Assembly (NCBI RefSeq): GCF_001652915.1
Contig: NZ_BBQI01000102.1
Coordinates: forward strand, 186,001 to 250,000
DNA from: Cupriavidus sp. D384
Lineage (GTDB): Bacteria; Pseudomonadota; Gammaproteobacteria; Burkholderiales; Burkholderiaceae
DNA: 64,000 nt
Reading direction: 5' to 3'
Made by a program: the position numbers and the translations under genes. Under the pieces are notes generated by a model. That model did no database searches. It had not been told where the DNA came from and worked only from the letters and a program-made list of their open reading frames with translations. This document shows, piece after piece, positions 9,227-18,655 of this stretch (the stretch's first letter is position 1; every line of letters begins with the position of its first letter).

Positions 9227-10048
9227 ATGAAACGACGCTCCGCCTTTGGTGTCATCGCCGCGCTGGCTCTGGCGCTGACCTTGCCGATTGCATCGGCCTA
9301 CGCCCAGACAGCGGGCGGCAAGACGCTGAAGGTGGGCGTGCGGGGCGGTGTGGACGAGGAAATCTGGGAGGTCGTCACGCGCGAAGCCGCCAGAAACGGC
9401 CTGAAGGTTGAAACGGTGATCATCACCGGCACCGCCAGCCCGAACGAGGCGCTGAACAACGGTGACCTCGACGCCAATTCGTTCCAGCACATCCCGTTCC
9501 TGCGCGACCAGATCCGGCAGCGTGGCTACAAGATCGCCAACGTGGGCGACACGCTGATCTCGCCGATCGCTTTCTACTCGCGCAAGGTGAAGTCGCTGGA
9601 AGCGCTGCCCAACGGCGCCCGCATCGGCATTCCGAACGATCCGAGCAACCAGACCCGCGCCCTGGTCATTCTGCGTGACCATGGGTTGATCAAGCTGAAG
9701 GACGGATTCGACCCGTACACGGGTACGGTGTCTCTGGCCGATATCACGGCCAACCCGCGCAAGCTCGAGTTCATCGAAAGCGCGTCGGTGGTACTGCCGC
9801 GCGCGTTGCCCGATGTCGATGCGGCGGCCATCGTCAACACGTTCGCATACCAGGCGGGCCTGATCGCCACGCGCGATGGCATTGCGGTGGAAAGGCGCGA
9901 GAACAACCCCTACGTCAACGTGATTGCCGTGCGGGAGAAAGACAGGAACGCACCGTGGGTGCCGCAGCTGGTCAAGTCGTACCAGTCGGAGGCGGTGCGC
10001 AAGTTCATCCTGACAAAGTATCAGGGGTCGGTGATTCCGGCGTTCTGA
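9227..10048 (+). CDS. MetQ/NlpA-family ABC transporter substrate-binding protein
   Basis: 273-residue periplasmic binding protein. A signal peptide with an Ala-rich core is probably cut after ASAYA. No lipobox Cys is present, unlike E. coli MetQ. The mature part has KTLKVGVRGGVDEEIWEVV, DANSFQHIPFL and the NDPSNQTRALVIL segment typical of the NlpA family. The ligand may be methionine or a related sulfur compound; linkage to an LLM monooxygenase makes a sulfur-source role likely. It forms an operon with the ATPase (24-bp gap) and the permease. Confidence 0.88.
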   Translation: MKRRSAFGVIAALALALTLPIASAYAQTAGGKTLKVGVRGGVDEEIWEVVTREAARNGLKVETVIITGTASPNEALNNGDLDANSFQHIPFLRDQIRQRGYKIANVGDTLISPIAFYSRKVKSLEALPNGARIGIPNDPSNQTRALVILRDHGLIKLKDGFDPYTGTVSLADITANPRKLEFIESASVVLPRALPDVDAAAIVNTFAYQAGLIATRDGIAVERRENNPYVNVIAVREKDRNAPWVPQLVKSYQSEAVRKFILTKYQGSVIPAF

Positions 10049-10072
10049 GAGCCGACGGCAAGGGGCTATCGC

Positions 10073-10897
10073 ATGCACACGATCTCGCAATTGCCGGCAC
10101 GTGACCCGCACATCGTGTTCGAGCAGGTTGGCAAGACCTATCCGGGCGCGGCGTCGCCTGCACTGGCGGATGTGTCGTTCACGATCGAACGGGGCGAGGT
10201 GTTCGGCATCATCGGCCGCAGCGGCGCGGGAAAATCCACGCTGCTGCGTAGCATCAACATGCTGGAGCGGCCCGATCGGGGCCATGTGTGGATAGACGAC
10301 ACCGACATCGGCCGCCTCGACGAGCAAGGGCTGGTCAGGCTGCGCCGGCGCATCGGCATGATTTTCCAGCACTTCAACCTGATGTCCGCCAAGACGGTCT
10401 TCGACAACGTGGCCCTGCCGCTGCGCGTGGCCGGCGTGCGGCGTGCCGAGATCGAAGCCCGCGTCAGTGATCTGCTGGCAACGGTGGGGCTTGCCGACAA
10501 GGCGCAGGCCTATCCGGCGATGCTGTCGGGCGGACAGAAGCAGCGCGTGGGCATTGCACGTGCGCTGGTGCATCGTCCGGAGATTCTGTTGTGCGACGAA
10601 GCGACTTCGGCGCTCGATCCCGAAACAACCGAACAGATCCTCGCGCTGCTGCGCGGCATCAACCGGCAGCTTGGCCTGACCGTGGTGCTGATCACGCACG
10701 ACATGGCCGTGATCGAGGAGGCGTGCGACCGCGTGCTGGTGCTGGACAATGGCCTGGTGCAGGAACAGGGACCAGTGTGGCGCGTGTTTGCCACACCACA
10801 GGCCGAAGCCACCTTGTCGCTGCTGCGGCCCCTGCGCAAGCGTCTGCCGGCAAGCGTTCATCCTGTGGAGGTAGCCCACCGTGTTGCCAATGGCTGA
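10073..10897 (+). CDS. MetN-like ABC transporter ATP-binding protein
   Basis: 274-residue ATPase. Walker A is GRSGAGKST (residues 48-56), the Q-loop lies in IFQHFNLM, the signature is LSGGQKQRV, and Walker B is [13 protein letters not shown], with the switch His in LITHDM. Typical MetN proteins run to about 340 residues with a C-terminal NIL/ACT-like domain that binds methionine and inhibits transport. Here the chain stops soon after the catalytic domain, so that feedback domain appears absent. It overlaps the permease start by 17 bp. Confidence 0.9.
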   Translation: MHTISQLPARDPHIVFEQVGKTYPGAASPALADVSFTIERGEVFGIIGRSGAGKSTLLRSINMLERPDRGHVWIDDTDIGRLDEQGLVRLRRRIGMIFQHFNLMSAKTVFDNVALPLRVAGVRRAEIEARVSDLLATVGLADKAQAYPAMLSGGQKQRVGIARALVHRPEILLCDEATSALDPETTEQILALLRGINRQLGLTVVLITHDMAVIEEACDRVLVLDNGLVQEQGPVWRVFATPQAEATLSLLRPLRKRLPASVHPVEVAHRVANG

Positions 10898-11534
10898 AAA
10901 ATACCTGAAAGCGTTCGGCGAAACCCTGCTGATGACGGGCAGCGCCTGCCTTGTGGTGTTCGTGGTCGGCATGGCATTGGCCATTGTGCTGACGGTCACC
11001 GCGCCTGGCGGGCTGGCACCGAGACCGCGCACGAATCGCGTGCTGTCGGTGCTGGTGAACATGTTCCGCTCCATCCCGTTCATCATCCTGCTGGTAGCCA
11101 TGCTGCCGGTCACGCGGCTGATTGTGGGTACCACGATGGGTACGTGGGCCGCCGTGGTACCGCTCAGCGCACACCTGATACCGTTCTTCGCACGGGTGTC
11201 GCAGGTGGCGCTTAACGAGACCGACGCCGGGCTGATCGAAGCGGCGCGCGCAATGGGCTGCCGACGCTGGCATATCGTGCGGCACGTGCTCTTGCCGGAG
11301 GCGCTGCCGGCTTTGATCGGAGGCGCTACGGTGACCGTGATTGCGATGATCGGGTCATCGGCCATGGCCGGTGCGGTGGGGGCGGGGGGACTCGGCGACC
11401 TGGCGATCCGCTATGGCTACGAGCGCTATGAAACGGCCGTGATGTTCAACGTGATCGGAATCCTGGTGGTCCTGGTCACGGCGGTGCAGTTCGCGGGCGA
11501 GCGGCTGGCCCGCCGCTTCGATCACCGCCGGTAG
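10881..11534 (+). CDS. MetI-like ABC transporter permease
   Basis: 217-residue inner-membrane permease with about five hydrophobic segments. The EAA loop [24 protein letters not shown] docks onto the ATPase. GTG at 10881 or ATG at 10890 could start it; either overlaps or abuts the ATPase reading frame. It completes a MetQNI-type importer whose substrate is probably methionine or another small organosulfur compound. Confidence 0.9.
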   Translation: MLPMAEKYLKAFGETLLMTGSACLVVFVVGMALAIVLTVTAPGGLAPRPRTNRVLSVLVNMFRSIPFIILLVAMLPVTRLIVGTTMGTWAAVVPLSAHLIPFFARVSQVALNETDAGLIEAARAMGCRRWHIVRHVLLPEALPALIGGATVTVIAMIGSSAMAGAVGAGGLGDLAIRYGYERYETAVMFNVIGILVVLVTAVQFAGERLARRFDHRR

Positions 11535-11539
11535 CGACG

Positions 11540-11565
11540 CCGCTGTGCCCATCGGGGCACGGCGG
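11540..11565. terminator. Hairpin between convergent permease and SfnB-like genes
   Basis: An 11-bp stem (CCGCTGTGCCC with GGGCACGGCGG, one T-G wobble) and a 4-nt loop sit in the 38-bp gap between two convergent genes. There is no clear T run on either side, so termination strength is uncertain. Position and symmetry fit a bidirectional transcription end. Confidence 0.5.
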
Positions 11566-11572
11566 CAGTTCC

Positions 11573-12829
11573 TCAGAACAGGCCGGTGGTAGGCGGCGGT
11601 TCGTCCTTCAGCAGCCATGCCCCGACGGCCGCGGCCTTCCATTGACGCGGATTGTGATTGGCTACCGTGCGGGCATTGCGCCAGTGCCGGTCAAGGTTGT
11701 ACTGGCGGTCGCAGGTGGATGCCCCGCCGACATCGAACGCCAGCTCGGCGCTCTTGAGCGCGGCCGCCACGGCGAAGTACTGCGCCTGGGCGACGTCGGT
11801 GGATGCCTGCGTCAGCGACGCGTTGCTCAGGTTGTCCGCCCACGCGGCGTCTATGGAGTCCGCGGCGCGCAGCGTGGCGGCTTCGGCCGCAAACACCTGC
11901 GCGGCAATCTGGCCAATCGTTTCCTGCACGTAGGGATCGTCCACCGATCGCTCCGCCGAACTGTGCTTGATCGGCCGGGCTTTGTTGCGCGCGAACCAGA
12001 CCGCATCGTTCAGGGCGTTGCGTGCGATGCCGGCTTCCGTGGCGGCCAGAAACAGCTGGAATACCGGCGACACCGGATTGCGGCGGTCGCGCGGAAGATG
12101 GCTGGCGCGTAGCTCGTCCGCCTCGACCCGCATGTTCGTGAATTGCGTGGTGCCGCTGGCAGTCAAGCGCTGGCCGATGGTGTCGAAATCATCGACCAAC
12201 GTCATGCCGGCCCGCTCGCGAGGCACCGCGAAGTGCGTTTCCTTGCCAGCCTCGTCCACGGCAATGGAGCTGATCCAGTCGGCATAGAGCGCGCCGGTAC
12301 TGTAGTACTTGGTGCCGTTGACCACGTAGTGATCGGCGTGGCGCACGATAGTGGCCTGAATGGCGCCATGCTTGCCGCCGCGCTCCACGCCGCCGTTACC
12401 GACGATGTGGCCCGCCAGCAGCCGATCAAACCAGCGCTTGCGCTCGGCTTCATTGTCCTGACCCGCGAGCAGCCCTTCGATGAGACCGAAGTTGGGCCGC
12501 AATGCCTGGGCCAGATTGGCATCGACGGCGGCCAGTTCCTGCACAAAGCGGATCGCGTCGCGCATGCTGCCACCGGGGCCACCATACGCCTTCGGGATGC
12601 GGAAGGTCAGCAGGCCGGCATTGGCTACCTGGCGGGCAAAGTCGAAAGGCAGTTTGCGGCGGCCTTCCCGCTGCGCGGCATCTTGCGCGATGGCGGGCAG
12701 CAGTGCCTGGGCGCGCTGGCGCAGCACGGCTACATCCGGGGCCGGAGCCAGTGGTTCAGCCGCCGGCGGCCGGGGTGCCGCTGCCGCGTCGGCATCGGCA
12801 GCGGGCGCGATGGATTCTTGAAATGGCAT
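11573..12829 (-). CDS. SfnB-like acyl-CoA-dehydrogenase-family flavoprotein
   Basis: 418-residue protein with the acyl-CoA dehydrogenase fold, most like the SfnB/DszC group of sulfur-acquisition oxidoreductases and monooxygenases. Visible landmarks are FDFARQVANAGLLTFRIPKAYGGPGGS, VNGTKYYSTGALYADWISSIAVD, ASGTTQFTNMRVEADEL and the C-terminal DVGGASTCDRQYNLDRHWRNARTVANHNP, the usual 'hWRnaRT' signature. The start is placed at ATG 12829, which has an AAGGAC site, rather than 18 codons upstream. Its N-terminal 30 residues are Ala/Pro-rich. Convergent to the MetQNI-like genes, it probably helps release sulfite or another sulfur form from organosulfur compounds. Confidence 0.85.
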   Translation of the reverse strand: MPFQESIAPAADADAAAAPRPPAAEPLAPAPDVAVLRQRAQALLPAIAQDAAQREGRRKLPFDFARQVANAGLLTFRIPKAYGGPGGSMRDAIRFVQELAAVDANLAQALRPNFGLIEGLLAGQDNEAERKRWFDRLLAGHIVGNGGVERGGKHGAIQATIVRHADHYVVNGTKYYSTGALYADWISSIAVDEAGKETHFAVPRERAGMTLVDDFDTIGQRLTASGTTQFTNMRVEADELRASHLPRDRRNPVSPVFQLFLAATEAGIARNALNDAVWFARNKARPIKHSSAERSVDDPYVQETIGQIAAQVFAAEAATLRAADSIDAAWADNLSNASLTQASTDVAQAQYFAVAAALKSAELAFDVGGASTCDRQYNLDRHWRNARTVANHNPRQWKAAAVGAWLLKDEPPPTTGLF

Positions 12830-12926
12830 GCAGTTGTCCTTCGGGTCTCTCGGGGAATGAGCACGAAAGACATCGTGCAGCAATTCTCGCGACCGGTAAC
12901 GACCGATTTCGCATGCCGTTATGCGG

Positions 12927-13574
12927 CTAGTGCGTGGCGCCCCCGATTTCCTTGAGATCGACGGACACTTCCAGTGCGGTGGCTACCATGACCTCGACGG
13001 CGGCGATCAGCGTGCCAACATCCATGCTCGGGGCGCCAGGGTGCGCAGCGGCCATCTGCGGCAGGTACGGCACGTGGATGAAGCCACCGCGCAGCGCCGG
13101 CCGTTCGGTTGCGATGCAATGCAGCAGCGAATAGAAGATGGCGTTGCAGTTGTACGTGCCTGCGGACTGCGAGACCGATGCGGGGATGCCCGACGCGCGC
13201 AAGCGCCTGACCAGTGCCTTGATCGGGAGCGCGGAGAAATAGGCGACGGGGCCGCCGGGGATCACGGGTTCGTCGACGGGTTGCCGGCCGGCGTTGTCGG
13301 GAATGCGCGCGTCCACGACGTTGATTGCCACCCGTTCGATCGATACGTCGCTGCGTCCGCCCGCTTGTCCCAGGCACAGGACGACGACGGGATCGACCTC
13401 CGCGACGGCGCGCAATAGTGCCTGCCGGACATCGGCGATGACGCAGGGCAGCTGGCGCGCCACCACACGGGCGCCGCCAATCACGCGCGCGTCGATGGCG
13501 CGGGCCGCTTCCCATGAAGGATTCAGGGTTTCGCCATCGAATGGCTCGATGCCGGTGACAAGTACGGTTTGCAT
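12927..13574 (-). CDS. pcp: Pyroglutamyl-peptidase I (C15 cysteine peptidase)
   Basis: 215-residue cytoplasmic peptidase that removes N-terminal pyroglutamate from peptides. The N-terminal VLVTGIEPFDGETLNPSW is the family's substrate-binding start. The triad is visible as Glu in VSIERVAIN, Cys in SAGTYNCNAIFY and His in GGFIHVPYLP. Length matches family members (about 215). ATG at 13574 is chosen because it begins the conserved strand. It is divergent from a LysR gene, with a 15-bp perfect palindrome in between. Confidence 0.92.
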   Translation of the reverse strand: MQTVLVTGIEPFDGETLNPSWEAARAIDARVIGGARVVARQLPCVIADVRQALLRAVAEVDPVVVLCLGQAGGRSDVSIERVAINVVDARIPDNAGRQPVDEPVIPGGPVAYFSALPIKALVRRLRASGIPASVSQSAGTYNCNAIFYSLLHCIATERPALRGGFIHVPYLPQMAAAHPGAPSMDVGTLIAAVEVMVATALEVSVDLKEIGGATH

Positions 13575-13649
13575 TTGGCGCTGTCCGCAGGAGGGGCGAA
13601 TGGGAAAGAAGAGGGTCCATCGTAACGACCGGCGCGGGATTCTTGAAAT

Positions 13650-13664
13650 GGATATTCGATATCC
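13650..13664. promoter_or_regulatory. Palindromic operator between pcp and a LysR gene
   Basis: GGATATTCGATATCC is a perfect 6-3-6 inverted repeat, extending imperfectly outward (AATGGATAT and ATATCCGTT). It lies 14 bp before the LysR start and 76 bp before pcp. This is the expected place for LysR autoregulation and divergent control. Confidence 0.6.
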
Positions 13665-13678
13665 GTTAAATTGATGAA

Positions 13679-14614
13679 ATGAATCTATCCCGGATCGACC
13701 TGAACCTTCTTGTGGCATTCGAGGCGCTGTATCAGACGCGCAGCGTCACGCTGGCCGGCAAGCGCCTGAACCGCGCCCAGCCGTCGGTGAGCAATGCGCT
13801 GACCCGGCTGCGGGCGCTGTTTGGCGACGATCTGTTTGTGCGCACCCATGCCGGAATGCAGCCCACGGAGCTGGCGCACGCGCTGATGCCGGGGATTTCG
13901 TCTGCGCTCGACCACGTTCGCCAGGCCGTGGGCCAGTCGGTGGCGTTCGACCCGGCCGCGCCGGCCGGGCGAAGTTTTACCATCGCGGCCACCGACTACG
14001 CCGACATCGTCCTGCTGCCGCATGTGATCGGCCGGCTCAGGCGGCAGGCGCCGGACATCGATCTGCGGATCATGGCGCTTGACCGCGCTGCCCTCTACGA
14101 GCAACTCGATCAGGGCGTGGTGGACGTCGCGATTGGCGGACACCTCGCCGCACCGAAGCGCATGGTGCAGACCAGGCTGTACGAGGAAGACTTTGTCTGC
14201 ATCGCCAGCCGTTCGCATCCACAGCTAGGTACGCGTGGCCGGCGCCGCGGCATCGACCTGAACACCTATCTGCAGCTGCCTCATGCGCTGTTTGCTCCGG
14301 GCGATAGTGGATCGCGGCGCGGGGTCATCGACGGCAGGCTGGACAAGCTGGGCCAGCAACGGCGTGTCGCAGCCACGTTCTCGCATATCGTGGCACTGCC
14401 GCTGGCGGTGGCGCACAGCGATCTGGTGGCGACCGTTGCCAGGCGGGTGGCACTGAGACTGGCGTCCCCCGAGGTGCAGATCCATGAACTGCCCGAGCAG
14501 CTTGCCGATACCGCATTCGACATCGAGCTGATTCACAACCGGCGTACGCAGGCCGATGCCGCGGCCGTGTGGCTCAGGCAGGAGATCCGGTCAGCCGTCA
14601 GTGACATGCGCTAA
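13679..14614 (+). CDS. LysR-family transcriptional regulator (NodD-like group)
   Basis: 311 residues. The N-terminal winged helix-turn-helix reads LNLLVAFEALYQTRSVTLAGKRLNRAQPSVSNALTRLRALFGDDLFVR, typical of the NodD/NahR/LeuO-like branch. The effector domain follows from about residue 90. It is transcribed away from pcp. The palindrome at 13650-13664 is the likely binding site, so pcp may be its target. The effector is unknown. Confidence 0.9.
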   Translation: MNLSRIDLNLLVAFEALYQTRSVTLAGKRLNRAQPSVSNALTRLRALFGDDLFVRTHAGMQPTELAHALMPGISSALDHVRQAVGQSVAFDPAAPAGRSFTIAATDYADIVLLPHVIGRLRRQAPDIDLRIMALDRAALYEQLDQGVVDVAIGGHLAAPKRMVQTRLYEEDFVCIASRSHPQLGTRGRRRGIDLNTYLQLPHALFAPGDSGSRRGVIDGRLDKLGQQRRVAATFSHIVALPLAVAHSDLVATVARRVALRLASPEVQIHELPEQLADTAFDIELIHNRRTQADAAAVWLRQEIRSAVSDMR

Positions 14615-14671
14615 CGTGCGTGCATCAGGCCGGATCGCGTTTGGTGTGCCAGCCTCCCGCCTGCCGGCCTG

Positions 14672-17600
14672 TTACCACGTGTATTTGACTCCCAGGCGCC
14701 CGATGAATGCGTGATAGGCCTGCGATCCCCACTGCCATCCGACGTTGCTCCAGCCAGTCCAGCCCTTGCGTCCCTGGACGTCGAGCCCCAGCTTGACCTC
14801 GTAGCGGTTGCTCGGATAGAGATCGCCCATCGACACGCCGTTCAGCGCGACATTGTTGTCGACGCTGTCGTGCCACCAGTTGAGCGTCAGGTAGGGCTGG
14901 TAACGGTGGCCCTTGTCGTCGATCCAGGTGCGATGCAGCCGCACGCCCAGCCGGGTGATGATGCCATCCGAATCCGCGCCGCCAACCTGCGTGCCCGAGG
15001 GTTCGGTAAAGGTGCCCTGGTAGCCGCGGACGTAGATGACCTGCGCCTGCGGTTCGACCACCCAATCCCGGGTGTGGCTGGGCAGCCAGGCATAGCCGGT
15101 CTCGGCGGACAGCGCGAGCACCTTCGAGTTGTAGCTGGCCTGCTGCAGCAGTTCGCCGTTGACGTGGTTGTTGAACCAGCCGAACTGCATCCACAGGTCG
15201 GTGTACCAGCCCAGGCGGGACTTGTCGTTCTGGAACCACGTGCCGTAGACGCCGACGTTCACGCCTTGCACATCGCTGTCTGCCTTGAACGGGTTGCCGG
15301 CGGCGCGCCCCGTGCTCGATCCCCAGTTGTACCCGAGCATGCCACCCAGGTGCAGGCGGTCGTCGCCCCGGAAAAGCGACCACTGTGCGACGTCCCCGCC
15401 AAGCTGGAGCATCCATGCCGTGCTCTGTGCATCGAAGGTGCCGTTGCTGGTGCGCGAGCCGATGTCCTTGCCGACAAGGCGCACCCAGCCCGCCCCCCGT
15501 TTCTGGTCGTCGTCCCCGAAGGTTTGTTGCTCGGTCCATTGCGGCTCGCCCAGCCGGTCGTGCAGGCTGTGCACGAGGAACCCCGCCGCGAGCCGCTGGT
15601 TGGCCAGGTAGGCGCCCACCTCGGGCCGGAACAGCGGCACGATCACATCGGGATTGGGCGCCGGGGGGGGTGTGGGCGGCGTTGGCGGATCGGCCCGCTC
15701 GCTGCGCAGATACCAGGCGTCAGGGTTCGTGCCATCGGCGGCGCCACGGAACAGGCGGTATTCGTAGACGCCGGCGACGGCACGGCCAGACTGCGTGAAC
15801 GCGCTGGCTCCGGTAGTGCCGCCGTTGACGACGTCCACCACCAGAATCCCGTTGCTGTGGGTCAGCGCCCCCTGGCCGCCGGCGTTGGTGACTCGCAAAC
15901 CAGACGTGCCGGACGCCGTGCCGCCATCGATGACGAGCTTGTCCGATGGAGAGCCGTCGGTACCGAGTGCGGTATTGACGCCCAGCACGCCACCGTTGCC
16001 CACGTAATTGCGTGTGGTCAGCGTCTTGAACGTGCCGCCGGTGGGTGCCGTGAATGCCACGGTGCCAGCGTTCGCCACCTGCTGCCGGACGTTGGAATCG
16101 CCGGTGACAGACCACGTGCTGGTGCCGTCGACGCTGACATTGGTCGCCCCCAGCGACGCGCCAGACCAGCGCGACGCCGTGGCCAGCGCCAGGTTGGCGG
16201 TGGCGGCGTCATCGACGACGGCGTCTCCCGCCAGCACGCTGCCGTTCTGGGCCGTGATATCGACCAGCGTTGCCTGCGGCGGCGGCGTGCCGGGCGGGGT
16301 GGGGTTGGGCGCGACCGCGCGCAGCAACTGGGTGCCGCCCGTTATCGATGTCCGGTCGGCGGTGATGGTGGTGGGGCCGCCGAACGCGTAGATGGCGCGG
16401 CCGTTGGGCGCGGTGATTTCGCCGCCCGTCACGATGACGCGATTGGTGAGCGTTTCCGAGTAATTCTGCGTGTAGATGCCCAGCGTGCTGCCGGTGGTCG
16501 TGACTTTTGTGTCTGTCAGCGCGATGGTGGGGCCGACGCCGCCCGTCACGGTCTGGCCAGTCACGAGATAGAGGGCGCCTGAGCCCGCGGCGGTGACGGT
16601 GGAGTTCGTAGCGCTCACGAATCCGTTCTGGTCCGCACCCAGTGCGAAGCTGGCTGCAGCCGGGGCGTTGACCGTGCTGCCGGTCAGGTTGATGCTGTTC
16701 AGCCCTGAAATCGTTCGCGCGCCGGCATACACGCCATAGCCGCCCGACGCATTCATGTTGATGGTGGTGTTGGTTGCGTTGATCGTGCTTTGGGACTGAA
16801 GCGACCCGTTGTTGCTGGGCGACGCGCGCAGCCCGGCCGGCGTGGAGCTAATGACACTGCCCAGGGTTGACGCGGTGCCGGTATTACTGACCAGGGCTGC
16901 ACCTGGCGACGCGCTGACGGTCATGGTGGTGCTGCCTGCACGGTTGATCGTGATGACCGAATCCGCCAGCGTGACACTTGAACTGGTGCCGGCGTTGGCG
17001 GCGCCGGTGGAGCGCGGATCGCCGGCATATGCCACCACGCCGGAGCTGGCGTCGGCACCGTCGATGGTCAGGCCACGGAATGTCGCGGTAGATCCGCCGA
17101 ATGCCACCACCCCGGCACTACCGTTGCCGCCCGAGCCGGTCAGGTGGATTGACAAGCCGTTGCCGATGGCGGTGTCTGCCTGCGGCGAGGCTTCGAGCAC
17201 GATGCCGGTACTGGCTTGCCCGTTCATGTTTATCTGCGTGCCGGCCGGCAGCGTGAACGTGCCGCCGTTGTTCGCGTAGAGTCCGACCGAGCGCGCGCCG
17301 CTGGACGAAATCGTGTTGTTGCCTTGCAGCGTGAGGCTGCTGCCCGCGCCGGACGTGCCCAGGGCAATGGCACTGGGCTGGGTAACGCTCACGGTACTGT
17401 CGGTGAGGGTGATACGCCCGCCGCTCTCGGCCACTGCGCCAAAGCCGCCGCTGCTTCCGGTGCCTGTGTTCAGGATGTTCAGGCCGCTGGCGGTGATGCT
17501 GGCCGCCGTGCCGTACGCGACCGCCCCGGTGCCCGATCCGGAGGTGGCTACCGTGACGCCCGGCAACGAAACGATGTTTGCTGCGGCGCCGCTGGAATTC

Positions 17601-17881
17601 GCGAAGAGGCCAACCCCGTCGACTGACTGGATACTGATCGGAGCGGCCGCAGACCCGGGTGCATTGGGGTCCAGCGTCAGCGTACCGGCCGTCACCGAGG
17701 TGGCGGCTGTAGTGCCGGAGGTTGTCACCGTGGTGTTGCCGACAATCGTCTGGTCGCCAGTCGATCCGTCGTTGACGACCGTCGTGTTGAGGGTGCCGGG
17801 GCCGAGCGCGCGAGCCAGGAGCGGCGTTGCCGCCATGGCCGTGCAGAGCACATGGAACAGGGTCTTGTGGCCGCCGGTCAT
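14672..17881 (-). CDS. Type V autotransporter with pertactin/AIDA-like passenger
   Basis: 1069-residue secreted protein. An N-terminal signal (VLCTAMAATPLLARALG) is followed by a long Gly/Ser/Thr/Asn-rich passenger with repeating strand-turn units (residues about 30-700), as in a right-handed beta-helix. Around residues 630-720 is a pertactin-like autochaperone segment (SGLRVTNAGGQGALTHSNG ... VYEYRLFRG). A Pro-rich hinge (PPTPPTPPPAPNP) precedes a 12-strand barrel of about 270 residues ending in LGVKYTW, with the terminal aromatic typical of barrels. The start overlaps the preceding gene's stop as ATGA, indicating translational coupling. No RGD or catalytic serine-protease motif was noticed. 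Role: probably adhesin or other surface protein. Confidence 0.9.
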   Translation of the reverse strand: MTGGHKTLFHVLCTAMAATPLLARALGPGTLNTTVVNDGSTGDQTIVGNTTVTTSGTTAATSVTAGTLTLDPNAPGSAAAPISIQSVDGVGLFANSSGAAANIVSLPGVTVATSGSGTGAVAYGTAASITASGLNILNTGTGSSGGFGAVAESGGRITLTDSTVSVTQPSAIALGTSGAGSSLTLQGNNTISSSGARSVGLYANNGGTFTLPAGTQINMNGQASTGIVLEASPQADTAIGNGLSIHLTGSGGNGSAGVVAFGGSTATFRGLTIDGADASSGVVAYAGDPRSTGAANAGTSSSVTLADSVITINRAGSTTMTVSASPGAALVSNTGTASTLGSVISSTPAGLRASPSNNGSLQSQSTINATNTTINMNASGGYGVYAGARTISGLNSINLTGSTVNAPAAASFALGADQNGFVSATNSTVTAAGSGALYLVTGQTVTGGVGPTIALTDTKVTTTGSTLGIYTQNYSETLTNRVIVTGGEITAPNGRAIYAFGGPTTITADRTSITGGTQLLRAVAPNPTPPGTPPPQATLVDITAQNGSVLAGDAVVDDAATANLALATASRWSGASLGATNVSVDGTSTWSVTGDSNVRQQVANAGTVAFTAPTGGTFKTLTTRNYVGNGGVLGVNTALGTDGSPSDKLVIDGGTASGTSGLRVTNAGGQGALTHSNGILVVDVVNGGTTGASAFTQSGRAVAGVYEYRLFRGAADGTNPDAWYLRSERADPPTPPTPPPAPNPDVIVPLFRPEVGAYLANQRLAAGFLVHSLHDRLGEPQWTEQQTFGDDDQKRGAGWVRLVGKDIGSRTSNGTFDAQSTAWMLQLGGDVAQWSLFRGDDRLHLGGMLGYNWGSSTGRAAGNPFKADSDVQGVNVGVYGTWFQNDKSRLGWYTDLWMQFGWFNNHVNGELLQQASYNSKVLALSAETGYAWLPSHTRDWVVEPQAQVIYVRGYQGTFTEPSGTQVGGADSDGIITRLGVRLHRTWIDDKGHRYQPYLTLNWWHDSVDNNVALNGVSMGDLYPSNRYEVKLGLDVQGRKGWTGWSNVGWQWGSQAYHAFIGRLGVKYTW

Positions 17882-18480
17882 TGGCTGCTCACCGGGATGG
17901 GCAGGGCAACATCGGGGCGTGCCAGCGACCGCGCGAAGGGCGAATCGGCATTCAGGTAGTCGGTCATCACCTTGCGCAGGATCTCGGTGTCGTCGCCAAG
18001 CAGGCGCGGATCGCCATCCTTGCCGACGTAGTGCACGGTGGCGATGCCTCGCTGCGTGTCGTACAGCGTGGCAACCCGGTGAGCGGGGTTTTCCGGATCA
18101 GTCATCCGGCCGAGCAGGTAGGGCCGCTCGTCGATCCGCAGCGGCAGCATGGCCGACGCCGTTACCGCAGGGGGTGTGTCACTGCGTGCCTTGCCGCCGG
18201 GCAGTTTGTCCTTGACCCACTCCGGCACCTGCTCGCCGCCATGGCGCAGGCTCAGTGACAACGCATGGCGGAACGCTGGCGTGGCGGCGTACACATCATC
18301 GAACAGCGGACACCGGTCGGCTTGCGTGCACTGACTTGCCATCGCGGCGCCGCGCGGAGCATCCTGCTTCACCGGCCCCGTGTCTTCGGCCGCCAGCGCG
18401 GTGCCTGCCAGCAGCATCAGAAGACAGGCACAGCAGCGTCGGTGCCGTGATGGTGGTACACGCTTGCGTGGCACACGCAT
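17878..18480 (-). CDS. Small secreted protein, possibly Ivy-like lysozyme inhibitor
   Basis: 200 residues with a twin-basic N-terminus and a signal peptide cut near GTALAAED. The start at 18480 has an AAGGAG site. The mature pattern is LFDDVYAATPAFRHALSLSL, then VPEWVKDKL, then RIDERPYLLGRMTDPENPA and a strand-rich tail with RLLGDDTEILRKVM. This resembles the order in Ivy-family lysozyme inhibitors (helix, 'vPaWv', 'Y.vg..C.p.dC', 'lG.p'). The inhibitory CKPHDC loop is not conserved. Family assignment is tentative. Its stop overlaps the autotransporter start (ATGA), so the two are made together. Confidence 0.6.
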   Translation of the reverse strand: MRVPRKRVPPSRHRRCCACLLMLLAGTALAAEDTGPVKQDAPRGAAMASQCTQADRCPLFDDVYAATPAFRHALSLSLRHGGEQVPEWVKDKLPGGKARSDTPPAVTASAMLPLRIDERPYLLGRMTDPENPAHRVATLYDTQRGIATVHYVGKDGDPRLLGDDTEILRKVMTDYLNADSPFARSLARPDVALPIPVSSQ

Positions 18481-18655
18481 GGCGATCGCTCCTTGTTGTT
18501 GTGCGTGCCACCGTCTGCCGTCTCTCACGACTGGCCGCTGCAATCCATTGAATCAAAGTTCACGGGAAAGCATAGTGAGGATTTTGGTGAATATGTCTTT
18601 AGTGCCTTCGAATGGTGACCGTGTAGATTCTGATCTATCAGTATGTGGGCGGGTT

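Noticed and set aside
14711-16582. A 623-codon plus-strand frame inside the autotransporter gene
   Set aside because: Low-complexity shadow of the repetitive passenger; the minus strand has signal, autochaperone and barrel.
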